The translations under genes and the position numbers were made by a program. Below are positions 55,343 to 64,000 of a stretch of DNA of 64,000 nt, in pieces. The DNA is taken from positions 1 through 64,000 of the forward strand of contig JARLHL010000015.1 in NCBI GenBank assembly GCA_031292275.1. Direction: 5' to 3'. Under the pieces are notes generated by a model, which saw nothing but the letters and a program-made list of their open reading frames with translations, did not search any database and was not told the origin of the DNA. The DNA comes from Desulfocapsaceae bacterium (GTDB lineage Bacteria > Desulfobacterota > Desulfobulbia > Desulfobulbales > Desulfocapsaceae). Numbering within the stretch: the first letter of the stretch is position 1; each line of letters starts with the position of its first letter.

Positions 55343-56431
55343 TCAGGGGCCAAGCCCTTCTCTCAAGGCATTGTCTATCTGTTGATCGGTGACCTCATCG
55401 GTGATAATTATCCGATCCATACTGGTCGGCAGGACAAAATAGACCCGGCCGCTGACGGTCTTCTTATCGGTCAGCAGATAGCTTTTGATGGCATCCCGCG
55501 ACAGATCCCCCGGAATCTCCGTCGGCAAACCAAATTTCTGAATTATCGATCGAATCAGGGAAAATTCTTCCTCTGCCAACAAGCCCTTGGCCATGGCAAT
55601 CCGGGATACGGCGACCATGCCGATGGCGACCGCATAGCCGTGCGGTATTGCAAACGCAGAGGCAGCCTCCACTGCATGGCCAATGGTATGGCCGAAGTTC
55701 AAGACCCTGCGGAAATCGGCCTCCCGCTCATCCGCAGCCACAATTTCCGCCTTTATGCTGCAGCAGGTATGGATCATCTCTTCCATGACAGCGACATCGA
55801 GATTGAGGATTTTTTCATGATGTCTTTGGAGAAAATCAAAAAATTCCTCACTCCGAATAACGGCATACTTAATAACCTCGGCCAGGCCGTTCAGGAGTTC
55901 CTCTCTCGGCAGAGAGGAAAGCACCTGCATATCGATATACACGGCCTTGGGCTGGTAAAAGGCCCCGATCAGATTTTTTCCCTCCGGGATATCGACACCG
56001 GTCTTCCCTCCGACCGAGCTGTCTACCTGTGCCAGCAGGGTGGTTGGAATCTGGATGAAGGGTATCCCTCGCATATAGGAGGCAGCCAGAAATCCGGTAA
56101 TGTCCCCGGTCACCCCGCCGCCGAGGGCCAGCAGTCCGTCTTTTCGACCAAAACCTTTTCCGGCCATCCGGCTTGCAAGCGCCCCCACCGTCTGCAGTGT
56201 CTTATTTGCCTCCCCGCGGGGAAAGGTGATCAGTTCAGCAGGCAGGCCCGCATCTGCAAGGGATCCCATGAGCCTGTCGCCATACAGTTCCGCGACATAA
56301 TTATCGGCAACAACGCAGTATCTATTGGCTATTTTCCTTTCAGCAAGATCAGGCCCGACCCTCTGCAAACAGCCCTCTTCTATGAAGATCGGATAACTGC
56401 GTTCTTCAAGACCAACCTGCAAGTGTATCAT
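55343..56431 (-). CDS. aroB: 3-dehydroquinate synthase
   Basis: AroB is the second enzyme of the shikimate pathway, converting DAHP to 3-dehydroquinate, with NAD and a divalent metal. It has 362 residues. Family blocks are FPRGEANKTLQTVGAL, LALGGGVTGDITGFLAASYMRGI (NAD site), QIPTTLLAQVDSSVGGKTGVD, and RRVLNFGHTIGHAVEAAS with the metal-binding His. The PDT-TyrA fusion at 16 kb uses the end product of this pathway. Confidence 0.97.
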   Translation of the reverse strand: MIHLQVGLEERSYPIFIEEGCLQRVGPDLAERKIANRYCVVADNYVAELYGDRLMGSLADAGLPAELITFPRGEANKTLQTVGALASRMAGKGFGRKDGLLALGGGVTGDITGFLAASYMRGIPFIQIPTTLLAQVDSSVGGKTGVDIPEGKNLIGAFYQPKAVYIDMQVLSSLPREELLNGLAEVIKYAVIRSEEFFDFLQRHHEKILNLDVAVMEEMIHTCCSIKAEIVAADEREADFRRVLNFGHTIGHAVEAASAFAIPHGYAVAIGMVAVSRIAMAKGLLAEEEFSLIRSIIQKFGLPTEIPGDLSRDAIKSYLLTDKKTVSGRVYFVLPTSMDRIIITDEVTDQQIDNALREGLGP

Positions 56432-56640
56432 TCTCCATCTCCTTCCAGGAAGCGATCAATCCCTGACCCAAACCTGCATGGCTGGGCCGTAACCGGCCGG
56501 CTCCAACAGTTTATGAAGACCCGGCCCCAGCGTGACAAGACCATGAGTCACATTCGCCCTCACCAAAAACTATAGGAGCAGCACAGACAGCAGAGAGCAA
56601 TGCCAGCGCCCGTATCCGTCGTATCCGTCCACTCCGGCCA

Positions 56641-56678
56641 AAAAAAAGGGAGGCACTCCCTTGCGGCAGTACCTCCCT
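56641..56678 (-). terminator. Rho-independent terminator of sat
   Basis: On the minus strand AGGGAGGTACT and AGTGCCTCCCT pair around GCCGCAAGGG, followed by seven or more T. It begins 27 bases after the sat stop. Confidence 0.9.
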
Positions 56679-56705
56679 CAGTCAAAACATATTTTCAGTC
56701 TTACA

Positions 56706-57983
56706 TTACATCTTGGCGCCGGAAGCAGCACCCTGCATCTTAACCTCTACCTTCTCGGTCAGACCTGCATAGTAGATCTTCAGGTGATCAAGGACTTCGT
56801 TACGACCGAAGTGGTCAACGATCGGGGCGCCTTCGGAAAGGGCCTTACGAAGTTTGGTACCGGAAAGGATTACGCGGGACTCCTTGCCATGCGGACAGGT
56901 ACGCAGAGAGGCCATACCGTCACACTCGGTGCAATAGAAGGTCCAGTCGATCTTCATCGGTCTGCACAGCAGGTCTTTTGCAGGATTTCCAGTGTTAGGA
57001 ATACGATCAAAGATATCCTGAGCCTCGAAGAGACCGTAGAAATCACCAACACCGGCATGGTCACGACCGATCAGCATGTTGTTGACGCCGTAGTTCTGAC
57101 GGAAGGTTGCATGCAGAAGGCCTTCGCGAGGACCGGCATAACGCATATCGAGCGGATAACCGCCGTTGATGATGTTCTCTTTAACGAAATATTTATTGAT
57201 CAGGATGTCGATGGCCTTAACGCGGACATCTGCAGGAATGTCACCCGGCTTGAGATTACCAATCAGAGAATGAATCAAAACGCCGTCACATACCTCGACT
57301 GCGATCTTGGCAAGATACTCATGGGAACGATGCATCGGGTTACGGAGCTGCAGAGCGGCAACGTTTGCCCAACCGCGCTCATCGAACATTTTGCGGGTCT
57401 CAGCAGGCTTCAGATAAACACCCGGATACTCTTTCGGATATTCACCCTCGGAGAGGACCTTGACAGGACCGGCGATATTGACATCTTTCTGGGCCATAAC
57501 CATGATGACGCCTGGATGGTCTTTCTCTGCAACTTCCCAGAACTTGTCACCGATGGAATCTTCGCCCTGACCGCGGAATACTTTCTCGCACTCCCATTTC
57601 TTATCTGCAGCGCTCATCGCAAACTTCTCGGTGACTTTCATGGTAGCAAAAGTCTCACCCTTCCGTACCAGAGCGATCTCGCTGCCGACTGCAATACCCT
57701 CAGCTTCAGCGGCGGTTACATCCAATGTGATCGGTACAGGCCAGAAGGTACCATCTGCCATCTGGAAGTTCTCACAAACGCCTTTCCAGTCAGCCTTGGT
57801 CATAAAACCGCTAAGAGGACTGAAACCGCCGATACCCATCATAATAAGGTCACCCTTTGCGCGGGCAGAGATCTCGATCTGTTTCAGGCCGGCAGCTTTC
57901 TTCAGCTCGGCTTCACGCGCACTGCCTTCCAACAGACAACATACCAAACCTTTTCCACCATGGGGTGCAACTAATTTAGACAT
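56706..57983 (-). CDS. sat: Sulfate adenylyltransferase (ATP sulfurylase)
   Basis: Sat activates sulfate to APS using ATP, the first step of dissimilatory sulfate reduction (or the reverse in sulfur oxidation). It has 425 residues, the length of the homo-oligomeric type. The ATP-site [13 protein letters not shown] (with the HxxH pair), [12 protein letters not shown] and [16 protein letters not shown] are kept; the last gives four Cys/His for a zinc site as seen in some Sat. AAGAGGAAATTT precedes the ATG. Promoter and an operator-like palindrome lie directly upstream. aprBA, qmo and dsr genes are not in this window. Confidence 0.97.
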   Translation of the reverse strand: MSKLVAPHGGKGLVCCLLEGSAREAELKKAAGLKQIEISARAKGDLIMMGIGGFSPLSGFMTKADWKGVCENFQMADGTFWPVPITLDVTAAEAEGIAVGSEIALVRKGETFATMKVTEKFAMSAADKKWECEKVFRGQGEDSIGDKFWEVAEKDHPGVIMVMAQKDVNIAGPVKVLSEGEYPKEYPGVYLKPAETRKMFDERGWANVAALQLRNPMHRSHEYLAKIAVEVCDGVLIHSLIGNLKPGDIPADVRVKAIDILINKYFVKENIINGGYPLDMRYAGPREGLLHATFRQNYGVNNMLIGRDHAGVGDFYGLFEAQDIFDRIPNTGNPAKDLLCRPMKIDWTFYCTECDGMASLRTCPHGKESRVILSGTKLRKALSEGAPIVDHFGRNEVLDHLKIYYAGLTEKVEVKMQGAASGAKM

Positions 57984-58037
57984 AAATTTCCTCTTTATTT
58001 TATATTAACAAAGGTTACGCCGCACAGACCGGCAACT

Positions 58038-58055
58038 AATGAATCGGCATTCATT
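58038..58055. promoter_or_regulatory. 18-bp palindrome in the sat promoter region
   Basis: AATGAATCGGCATTCATT consists of perfect 7-bp arms around a 4-base centre. It starts about 3 bases after the expected transcription start of sat, a usual place for a repressor site. The 7-4-7 layout resembles Rex sites, though the arm sequence is not the Rex consensus. Confidence 0.6.
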
Positions 58056-58065
58056 CAGATCCAAG

Positions 58066-58095
58066 TATATATATAATTTATGGAGAATAAGTCAA
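58066..58095 (-). promoter_or_regulatory. Sigma-70 promoter of sat
   Basis: On the minus strand TTGACT (58095-58090) is followed 16 or 18 bases later by TATATA (58073-58068 or 58071-58066). The start should be near 58059, about 75 bases before the sat ATG. Confidence 0.7.
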
Positions 58096-58132
58096 GAAAA
58101 AAAAAGCCTGGAAAACTACGGATTTTCAGGCC
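58096..58132 (-). terminator. Rho-independent terminator of copA
   Basis: On the minus strand AGGCCTGAAAA and TTTTCCAGGCT form a stem with one bulge, followed by nine T. It lies about 90 bases after the copA stop and abuts the -35 box of sat. Confidence 0.8.
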
Positions 58133-58219
58133 TCACTCCGAAACAAAGGACTGAAATTCTGGAGCATTACCCCATATAGCCGCTATGGAGCCTCCCGCCT
58201 GCCGTCCTGCACTCCGCCC

Positions 58220-60691
58220 TTATCCTTTGAAAAATCTCAGGCGCAGGGCATTGCTGACGACAGAGACGGAACTCATGGCCATGGCCGCTCCGGCAATCAT
58301 GGGATTGAGGGCGGGACCATGAAATATATACAAGAGTCCCGCCGCCACCGGAATACCTACGATGTTATAGGCAAATGCCCAGAACAGATTCTGCCGGATG
58401 TTGCGCATCACGGCCCGGGACAGGGCCAACGCGGTGAGGACGCCGTCCAGGTTCCCGTTCATGATGACGATGTCGCCGGTTTCGATGGCGATATCGATAC
58501 CGGTCCCCATGGTTATGCCGACATCGGCCTGTGCCAGGGCCGGGGCATCGTTTATCCCGTCTCCGACCATCGCCGTCTTCAGGCCGCTTTGCTGCAACTC
58601 AACAACTTTTCCGGCCTTGTGTTCGGGCAGGACCTGCGCCACCACCTCATCAATGCCCGCCTGGGCGGCTATGGCGCGGGCCGTCGTCTCCTGATCCCCG
58701 GTCAGCATGACGAGCCGCAGGCCCCGTCTCTTCATCCTGGCGATCACCGCAGGCACCTCCTCTTTCAGGGTGTCGGCAATGGCGATTACGGCTGCCCACA
58801 GCCCGTCGACGGCCAGGAAGAGGACGGTCTTGCCCTGACCGGCGAGGTGATCCGCACCGGAGTCCATGTCCTTTAGGGATATACCGGCGGAGAGCAGCAG
58901 CTCCCGATTGCCGAGCAGCAGATCCTTTCCTCCGACCCTGGCCAGGATACCTTTTCCCGGCAGGGCCTCGAAGTGATCAGGCTGAACCAGGGATACGCCC
59001 GCCGCCCTTGCCGCCGCCACGATCGCCTCTGCCAGGGGATGCTCCGACGATTGCTCGGCAGAGCCCATCAGGGCGAGAAGATCGTTTTCGGAAAATGTCC
59101 CGGACAGGTTCACCAGATCAGTCATCTTGGGTCTGCCGTAGGTCAGCGTCCCGGTCTTGTCAAAGAGGACCGCCTGGACCTTTTCAGCCTTCTCCAAGGC
59201 CTCCCCGGTCTTGATCAAGACGCCAAGCTGGGCGCCCCGGCCGGTCCCGACCATGATTGAGGTCGGGGTGGCCAGGCCCATGGCGCAGGGGCAGGCTATG
59301 ACCATCACCGCGATGAAGAACCGGAGCGCCATGCTGAATTCGACGCCGCCGATCACATACCAGGCAATCCCGGTGCAGGTTGCAAGGACCATGACCGCAG
59401 GGACAAAGTACAGACTTATCCGGTCCGCCAGGCCGGCTATGGGCGCCTTGGATCCCTGGGCCTCCTGAACCATGCGGATGATCCTGGCAAGCATCGTGCC
59501 CTCTCCGATCTGTTCGGTCCGGACATGCAGTACCCCATGTTTATTGAGGCTCCCGCCGATGACCCGATCGCCGGCGTCCTTCGAGACCGGCAGACTCTCG
59601 CCGGTCAGCATCGATTCGTCAACGGCGGATCGCCCGTTCTCAACCCTGCCGTCCACCGGAATACGCTCACCGGGACGGATCAGCAGCAGATCGCCGGCCT
59701 CGATCTCTGCGGTCATGATCTCCCTCTGCCCGTCACCGCTCAGCAGGCAGGCCGTCTCCGGCGTCAGCTGCATGAGCCGGGCGATGGCATCCGAGGTGTG
59801 GGTCTTGGAGCGGGTCTCCATATACTTCCCCAAGGAGACTAAAGCGATCAGCACGCCGGCGGATTCATAGTAGAGATCCATGGCCTTCATCTGCGGATCG
59901 ATCCCGAGCATAATCTCCACCAGATTCCAGGTCGAATAGATGAAGGCCGCGCCGGTGCCGATGGCGATGAGCGAATCCATATTGGGGGCTGCGCGGAACA
60001 GGGCCGGAAGGCCGATCAGATAAAAATCACGTCCCAGCCAGAGTATGGGGAGAACAAGCGCCAGCTGCAGCAGGGCAAAGACTGCCGGAGAGGCATGGGG
60101 GTCGGCAAAGGACGGGAGCGGCAGGCCGAGCATCTCCCCCATGGAGAGGGAGAGGAGCGGCAGGGCAAGGACCAGAGCCCCCATCATCCGCCGCTTCATT
60201 GCCGCCAGACGGTGGGCGCTCTCCTGCCGTTTTGTCTGATATTCATCGGCAAGGCCGGCCATCGGCCGCGAGTCGAATCCAAGATCGGCAATGGCCTCCC
60301 GGATCCGCCGCTGGCTGCAGGCATCCTTTCGGTAGACAATCCGTCCGGTCTCCGCCGCCAGGTTGACGCTGGCCGATATCACTCCCGGAAGCTTTCCCAC
60401 CACATTCTCAATCCGGCTTGAGCAGGAGGCGCAGTGCATCCCGGTGATAGCCAGATCAAGGCTGCTGTTTTCCTCCTTGCGGGGTATCACAAGCTCGAAA
60501 CCGAGATCTCTGAGCCTCTTTTCGATGGTGTCGAACCCGGACGCAGCCTCGTCCCAGCTCAGGTCCATGGTCTCCGCCGCCAGGTTGACACTGACCCTTT
60601 CCACCCCCGGCATCCCGGAGACCACCCGTTCTATCCGGCTCGAACAGGCAGCGCAGTGCATCCCTCTGACTTCAGTCCGTATGTGTTTCAT
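58220..60691 (-). CDS. copA: Copper-exporting P1B-type ATPase
   Basis: This 823-residue P1B ATPase pumps Cu(I) out of the cytoplasm. Two N-terminal metal-binding HMA domains each carry [10 protein letters not shown] or [10 protein letters not shown] (about 10-65 and 80-140). The membrane ion site [12 protein letters not shown], phosphorylation site [19 protein letters not shown], and hinge [11 protein letters not shown] follow in order. I start at the ATG at 60691, directly before the first HMA domain; the open frame runs 66 more codons upstream without a family match. It is divergent from the small copper chaperone gene at 60913. Confidence 0.93.
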   Translation of the reverse strand: MKHIRTEVRGMHCAACSSRIERVVSGMPGVERVSVNLAAETMDLSWDEAASGFDTIEKRLRDLGFELVIPRKEENSSLDLAITGMHCASCSSRIENVVGKLPGVISASVNLAAETGRIVYRKDACSQRRIREAIADLGFDSRPMAGLADEYQTKRQESAHRLAAMKRRMMGALVLALPLLSLSMGEMLGLPLPSFADPHASPAVFALLQLALVLPILWLGRDFYLIGLPALFRAAPNMDSLIAIGTGAAFIYSTWNLVEIMLGIDPQMKAMDLYYESAGVLIALVSLGKYMETRSKTHTSDAIARLMQLTPETACLLSGDGQREIMTAEIEAGDLLLIRPGERIPVDGRVENGRSAVDESMLTGESLPVSKDAGDRVIGGSLNKHGVLHVRTEQIGEGTMLARIIRMVQEAQGSKAPIAGLADRISLYFVPAVMVLATCTGIAWYVIGGVEFSMALRFFIAVMVIACPCAMGLATPTSIMVGTGRGAQLGVLIKTGEALEKAEKVQAVLFDKTGTLTYGRPKMTDLVNLSGTFSENDLLALMGSAEQSSEHPLAEAIVAAARAAGVSLVQPDHFEALPGKGILARVGGKDLLLGNRELLLSAGISLKDMDSGADHLAGQGKTVLFLAVDGLWAAVIAIADTLKEEVPAVIARMKRRGLRLVMLTGDQETTARAIAAQAGIDEVVAQVLPEHKAGKVVELQQSGLKTAMVGDGINDAPALAQADVGITMGTGIDIAIETGDIVIMNGNLDGVLTALALSRAVMRNIRQNLFWAFAYNIVGIPVAAGLLYIFHGPALNPMIAGAAMAMSSVSVVSNALRLRFFKG

Positions 60692-60912
60692 GATTGATAC
60701 GACACCTCTCTCCATCCCATAGGAGCATGCATTGCAGGCTTGCTTTCCCCGCGCGCCGGCACTACAGTAGTTCAACACTGATGATGCCAAAAAATCAGCC
60801 TGTCCCTGCCTCCTGCCGCCGCCGGCCGCAGTTGGACACCGCGGGCGGAGAGTGGAGAGAAAGCGACGGGCAGGCTGCGTAAAGACCATAATTCAATATC
60901 AGGAGAATAACA

Positions 60913-61104
60913 ATGGCGACCGTGAAGATCAAAGGAATGCGTTGCGGACACTGTGTCAATTCGACAAAACAGGCACTGGAAAAGATCCCCGGGATATCCG
61001 AAGTGGCGGTGGACCTGGAAAAAAGCGAAGCCAGCTATAAGGGCGATATCGATCTCAAACTCATTAAAGACGCCATCACCGGGATCGGCTTTGAGGTCGA
61101 GTAG
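60913..61104 (+). CDS. copZ: Copper chaperone, HMA domain (CopZ-type)
   Basis: This 63-residue protein is a single heavy-metal-associated domain, with the metal loop GMRCGHC at 8-14 and the strand-helix pattern of the family. It should carry Cu(I) to CopA. CAGGAGAATAACA before the ATG is a good ribosome site. It is divergent from copA with 221 bases between starts; that region should hold a shared control site, but no CueR or CsoR-type operator was recognised. Confidence 0.9.
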   Translation: MATVKIKGMRCGHCVNSTKQALEKIPGISEVAVDLEKSEASYKGDIDLKLIKDAITGIGFEVE

Positions 61105-61206
61105 GCCGGAATGGCGGGCACCGGCAAGCGCCAGTCTCCCCCGCCATCCTCTGCCCTAACGGCTGTGGCTGCTGCAGGCCTTTCAGCGCCCCCCGTCCCA
61201 GCGGAA

Positions 61207-61235
61207 AAAGCCCCTTCTGTCAGAGGGCCTGAACA
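61207..61235 (-). terminator. Possible terminator of the fimT-like gene
   Basis: On the minus strand GGCCCTCT and AGAAGGGGC can pair imperfectly around GAC, followed by five T. It begins some 15 bases after the stop codon. Confidence 0.4.
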
Positions 61236-61248
61236 TCCCGGCGGGGCA

Positions 61249-61719
61249 TCATTCGACCCGGACTCTGCCGGAGGCGCTGAGAATAACTGCCATGCTCCTT
61301 CCGCCGGCGTCGGTCAGGATAAAACGTCCGGCCTTGATCCCGGGCCGGCCGCTGAACCGCATCGTATTGGCAGGATTGCTGAAGTTGCTTGTCAGCGAGA
61401 TGCCGTTTTTCAAGGTACAGGCAACAATCAGCCTCTCTTCCGGCTGCCTGATCCAGTCGCCTGCCTGCCCCGGCACGCGGCTGTTATCCACAAAAATCGA
61501 ATAACCGTTGGACCTGGCCTCAACAACCACGAAGGAATTGGTCTTGACAGCCTCGATCTTCGCCCTGTGCAGACAGCATACCAGCTGCGAGACCTCGCTG
61601 CGAAAATCGAGGCTCCTCGACCAATCCGCCACCGCCGGGTATGCAATCGCGGACAGGGTCGAGACGATCCCCAGAGAAATCAGGATTTCCATCAGGCTGA
61701 CACCCCTCTGACCAATCAT
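61249..61719 (-). CDS. FimT/GspH-type minor pseudopilin
   Basis: This 156-residue protein has the type IV prepilin leader MIGQRG followed by VSLMEILISLGIVSTLSAIAY; cleavage is expected after G6, leaving Val at +1 and the conserved Glu at +5. The rest is a small C-terminal domain of the GspH/FimT form. Minor pseudopilins of this group prime pilus assembly; some bind DNA. AAAGGAGGGGAA precedes the ATG at 61719, which is chosen over an ATG 54 bases earlier. It is read downstream of the sigma-54 activator gene. Confidence 0.85.
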   Translation of the reverse strand: MIGQRGVSLMEILISLGIVSTLSAIAYPAVADWSRSLDFRSEVSQLVCCLHRAKIEAVKTNSFVVVEARSNGYSIFVDNSRVPGQAGDWIRQPEERLIVACTLKNGISLTSNFSNPANTMRFSGRPGIKAGRFILTDAGGRSMAVILSASGRVRVE

Positions 61720-61861
61720 TTCCCCTCCTTTCTGCGCTTCTTCTGCGCACAGATGACATCGGACACTGATCATCGGCCGGATATTCGCATCTCTCTTCCT
61801 GGATAAACGCCTTATTTTCCAGGCCGCAAGGAGTACCCCTGGCCGACAGAAGCCCCTTTAA

Positions 61862-63190
61862 TCAGGCAAGGCGGTAGTCTTTGATCTTGTTTAAAAGCGA
61901 CGGATAGCTGATCTCGAGAAGACGGGCGGCCCTGGATTTATTGTTGCCCGCCTCCACCAGCGCCGCCTGGATCATCCTCCGCTCCACCTGTCTTTGCGCC
62001 TCCTTCAACGAAAAGCTCCCCCAGACGGGAGGCCGGGAGTCAGGGTCTTTGCCGCCAAGAATACCGGGAGGTAATTGCCCGATATCGATAAGCGAATTTT
62101 CAGCAAGCACCATGCCTCTCTGGATCAGGTTCTCCAGTTCGCGGATATTGCCGGGCCACGGGTAGCGCCTCAATCCGTCCATGGCGGCCGCACTTATACC
62201 CGCCACGTCCCTCTTCAGAATCTGCCGGTATTTCTCGATAAAATACCGGCAGAGCAGCGGGATGTCGTCCGGCCTCTTCCTGAGCGGCGGCAGGTCGACG
62301 GAAACGACATTCAGGCGATAGAACAGATCCTCCCGAAACAGCGCCTGCCTGACATCCCGGGCGAGATCCCGTGCCGTTGCCGCCACAATCCGCACATTTA
62401 TCCTCCTGGTGCCGGAGGCACCCAGCGGCCTGATCTCGCCGTCCTGCAGGACCCGCAGCAGCTTGACCTGCATCGGCAGCGGAAGCTCGCCGATCTCATC
62501 GAGAAAGAGAGTGCTGCCGTCGGCCTCCTCGAATATGCCCTTCTGGTTCCGGTGCGCCCCGGTGAAGGCGCCTTTCCTGTATCCGAAAAGCTCGCTCTCC
62601 AGCAGATTTTCCGGGATGCCACCGCAGTTAATTGCAAAAAACGGCCTCTCCCGGCGCAGAGAGTGCCGATGAATGCCCCGGGCGATCAGCTCCTTGCCGG
62701 TACCGGACTCGCCGGTTATCAGCACCGTGGTATCATAGGCCGCTATTTTTTCGCAGAGGCGGATTATGGCCCGGATTTCTTCATTCTGACCGACAATCGC
62801 ACCAAAGCCGCCGCCCCTGCCGGATTCGTCTGGTTTCGTTTGCGGCACAAGGCGTTCCTGCCGTGCCCCCTCTCCGGCAGGCCTTGATGGGGCATTGCCG
62901 GCCCCCATCGCCTGCAGGGCCATCTCCGCGGTCCGGTAGGACGACATCAGGATCGCCCCGGAGCCGTTGATCATCTCTTCCGCCAATCGCCGGAATTTCT
63001 GGCCGTCCATACCTCCCTGACAATGGATGCAGTCGATGGACTGCAGGCAGGCCCGAGGCTGAAACCCGGTCTCACTGCCGTCGGGCACAGGGGCCTGACG
63101 CCTGCGCACCACCTCCGCTATACGGCGCATATTGTCTTCCGTATCGGTGATCAACAGATGTCTCGCAGCTGCCTTCAGTAGGTGCTCCAT
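61862..63190 (-). CDS. Sigma-54-dependent transcription activator (PilR-like)
   Basis: This 442-residue enhancer-binding protein has an AAA+ domain with Walker A GESGTGKE (160-167), the sigma-54 contact loop GAFTGA (207-212) and DEIGE (231-235), and a C-terminal Fis-type helix-turn-helix (about 400-440, NNKSRAARLLEISYPSLLNKIKDY). The front 120 residues are not a working receiver: around the MDG block the phospho-acceptor Asp is missing (IDCIHCQGGMDG), though LMSSYRTAEMALQAM still looks like receiver helix 4. The Cys set C48, C54, C57 is odd. ATG at 63190 follows GGAG by about 8 bases. It faces the pilA sigma-54 promoter, its probable target. Confidence 0.88.
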   Translation of the reverse strand: MEHLLKAAARHLLITDTEDNMRRIAEVVRRRQAPVPDGSETGFQPRACLQSIDCIHCQGGMDGQKFRRLAEEMINGSGAILMSSYRTAEMALQAMGAGNAPSRPAGEGARQERLVPQTKPDESGRGGGFGAIVGQNEEIRAIIRLCEKIAAYDTTVLITGESGTGKELIARGIHRHSLRRERPFFAINCGGIPENLLESELFGYRKGAFTGAHRNQKGIFEEADGSTLFLDEIGELPLPMQVKLLRVLQDGEIRPLGASGTRRINVRIVAATARDLARDVRQALFREDLFYRLNVVSVDLPPLRKRPDDIPLLCRYFIEKYRQILKRDVAGISAAAMDGLRRYPWPGNIRELENLIQRGMVLAENSLIDIGQLPPGILGGKDPDSRPPVWGSFSLKEAQRQVERRMIQAALVEAGNNKSRAARLLEISYPSLLNKIKDYRLA

Positions 63191-63600
63191 GGAATGACTC
63201 CTGAGGGAATGCATCCATCTCTGCCACAAGCATTGCCAAAAAGACCAACTCTCAAAAACGGGATCATGCCGGGTGCGCCCGGCATGCAGATCAGGGGAGG
63301 GATGCACTGTTGGAACCGGAATCGATCACCACTGCAGCGGGACCAGCTCTCGGGCCTGTCCGCAGGATGAAGCCTGTTTCCGGGATTCTCCCTGCAGGCG
63401 GAAATCAGCCTTCACAAGGACAGGGATTCAACGTTCGCAGACCGTCGGGCGGAGGCATCGCGGCGCGGGCGGGCGCCCTCCTTTTATAGGAAGAGATATA
63501 CGCTACAATCCTCAAGAGGGAAAGAAAAATAATGCTCCATTTTCCAGAACAAGGCCATTGGCACTGCAACACCGATCGATACAAAAGGTACTTCCGATAC

Positions 63601-63671
63601 TGACGTTTTTTGTCTTTCCTGACACTTTTACGTCACCGATACCTGACATTTTTATGCAAGTACTCCTGACA
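63601..63671 (+). repeat. Phased TGAC repeats upstream of the pilA promoter
   Basis: TGAC occurs at 63601, 63620, 63644 and 63667, the last three as CCTGACA; the first and third share a longer CCGATAC...TGAC(G/A)TTTTT block. Spacings of 19, 24 and 23 bases are near two DNA turns. The complement TGTCAGG contains the (C/G)TGTC-like core described for PilR in Pseudomonas. Confidence 0.55.
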
Positions 63672-63757
63672 CAAACACAGCACTTATACCTATCACACAT
63701 AAGCATCTTTATGATTTTGCAAGAAATAAATTTTATTTAATTCCTAACATCAACAAA

Positions 63758-63773
63758 TGGCACGTCAATTGCT
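63758..63773 (+). promoter_or_regulatory. Sigma-54 (-24/-12) promoter of pilA
   Basis: TGGCACGTCAATTGCT matches the sigma-54 consensus TGGCACG-N4-TTGCT completely, with the GG and GC elements 10 bases apart. Transcription should start about 12 bases downstream, leaving a leader of some 50 bases before the ATG at 63838. Confidence 0.93.
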
Positions 63774-63837
63774 CTATCTCCGGCAATGGTTTTGAAACAG
63801 GTTCAATAACCGTAAACACATCAATGGAGGAAAAAAA

Positions 63838-64000
63838 TGACTTTACAGCAAATCAGTACCCTGCACAAGAACAGCAAAGGCTTCACCTTAATCGAGTTGA
63901 TGATCGTCGTCGCCATCATCGGTATCCTGGCCGCCATCGCCATCCCGCAGTTCGCTGCCTATCGGATCAGGGGGTTCAACGCCTCGGCTCAGAGTGATCT
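63838..64000 (+). CDS. pilA: Type IV major pilin, 5' part (cut by the window edge)
   Basis: The first 54 residues of a type IVa pilin are present. The 15-residue leader [15 protein letters not shown] ends at a Gly; cleavage by prepilin peptidase would leave Phe at +1 (F16), with the conserved Glu at +5 (E20), in [32 protein letters not shown] gives a strong ribosome site. The gene has a perfect sigma-54 promoter and faces the PilR-like gene. The C-terminal part lies beyond the edge, so length and any conductive-pilus features cannot be judged. Confidence 0.95.

Larger units (their letters stand above)
63191..63837. other. Control region between the sigma-54 activator gene and pilA
   Basis: No gene is called from 63191 to 63837; a 155-codon frame over part of it has no ribosome site or family likeness. 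The AT-rich right part holds four TGAC sites (63601, 63620, 63644, 63667) and the sigma-54 promoter at 63758-63773, so it is best seen as the pilA control region. The left part (63191-63520) is GC-richer and holds the activator gene's leader. Confidence 0.6.

Noticed and set aside
55382-56575. 397-codon plus-strand frame opposite aroB
   Set aside because: AroB is clear on the minus strand; this frame is an antisense shadow.
56661-57974. 437-codon plus-strand frame opposite sat
   Set aside because: Sat on the minus strand shows all family motifs; the opposite frame lacks a ribosome site and any motif.
60692-60889. 66-codon front extension of copA
   Set aside because: It is low-complexity and lies in the divergent promoter region; the first HMA domain starts right after the ATG at 60691.
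63273-63740. 155-codon plus-strand frame before pilA
   Set aside because: No ribosome site; composition changes half-way and it covers the phased repeats of the pilA control region.

Overview
This 64 kb window looks like a chromosomal segment of a sulfate-reducing Desulfobacterota bacterium, most like Desulfobulbales. The grounds are an ATP sulfurylase gene (sat), a quinone-linked succinate dehydrogenase/fumarate reductase, an anaerobic Ni-Fe CO dehydrogenase with CooC maturation ATPases, a selenocysteine synthase gene, type IV pilus genes under a sigma-54 promoter, Kdo transferase (a Gram-negative envelope) and many small Cys-rich proteins. Family assignments are read from motifs, not from database searches. 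No rRNA operon, CRISPR array, insertion sequence or prophage is visible. One tRNA gene (tRNA-His) is present.

Layout. 0.3-5.7 kb (+): selA, a degenerate-GGDEF/TPR protein, a LOG-family protein and a PilT-type ATPase. 5.7-10.9 kb (-): comEC, waaA, a C_GCAxxG_C_C protein, a small Cys-rich protein and cutA. 11.0-18.4 kb: coaX-ldcA (+), a 990-residue helicase fused to an exonuclease domain (-), a PDT-ACT-TyrA fusion (+) and a zinc-ribbon protein. 18.5 kb: tRNA-His. 19.4-24.0 kb (+): two overlapping sensor-kinase genes that may form a phosphorelay. 24.4-27.8 kb (+): split pyruvate-carboxylase-like enzyme. 27.9-30.1 kb (-): DUF445 protein and Gph. 30.3-33.8 kb (+): sdhCAB/frdCAB. 34.0-42 kb: a CO dehydrogenase neighbourhood with cooS, two CooC-type ATPases, a pseudo-HD protein and several small Zn-finger-like or unknown proteins. 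42.9-51.1 kb (-): housekeeping genes (glyS, folE2, a receiver protein, galT, a DksA-like gene, moaC, dnaJ, rpoZ, purA). 51.6-52.9 kb (+): tatB-tatC. 53-61 kb: a radical SAM protein, a deaminase, aroB, sat, and divergent copA/copZ. 61.2-64 kb: fimT-like pseudopilin and a sigma-54 activator facing a major pilin gene that is cut by the window edge.

How the genes work together. Sat activates sulfate. The Sdh/Frd complex and the carboxylase pair fit the succinate/C4 part of propionate or fumarate metabolism. CooS with its two CooC-like ATPases would oxidise or produce CO. PilT, FimT, the PilR-like activator and PilA belong to one type IV pilus function but lie at opposite ends of the window.

Most interesting signals: the MrfA-MrfB-like fusion; the sat promoter with an 18-bp palindrome just downstream of its -10; the pilA sigma-54 promoter preceded by phased TGAC repeats; the CO dehydrogenase neighbourhood with an inactivated HD domain and a CRP/FNR-type box; a cluster of five ATACCTAT sites before an orphan small gene; and a carboxyltransferase with an altered lysine motif.
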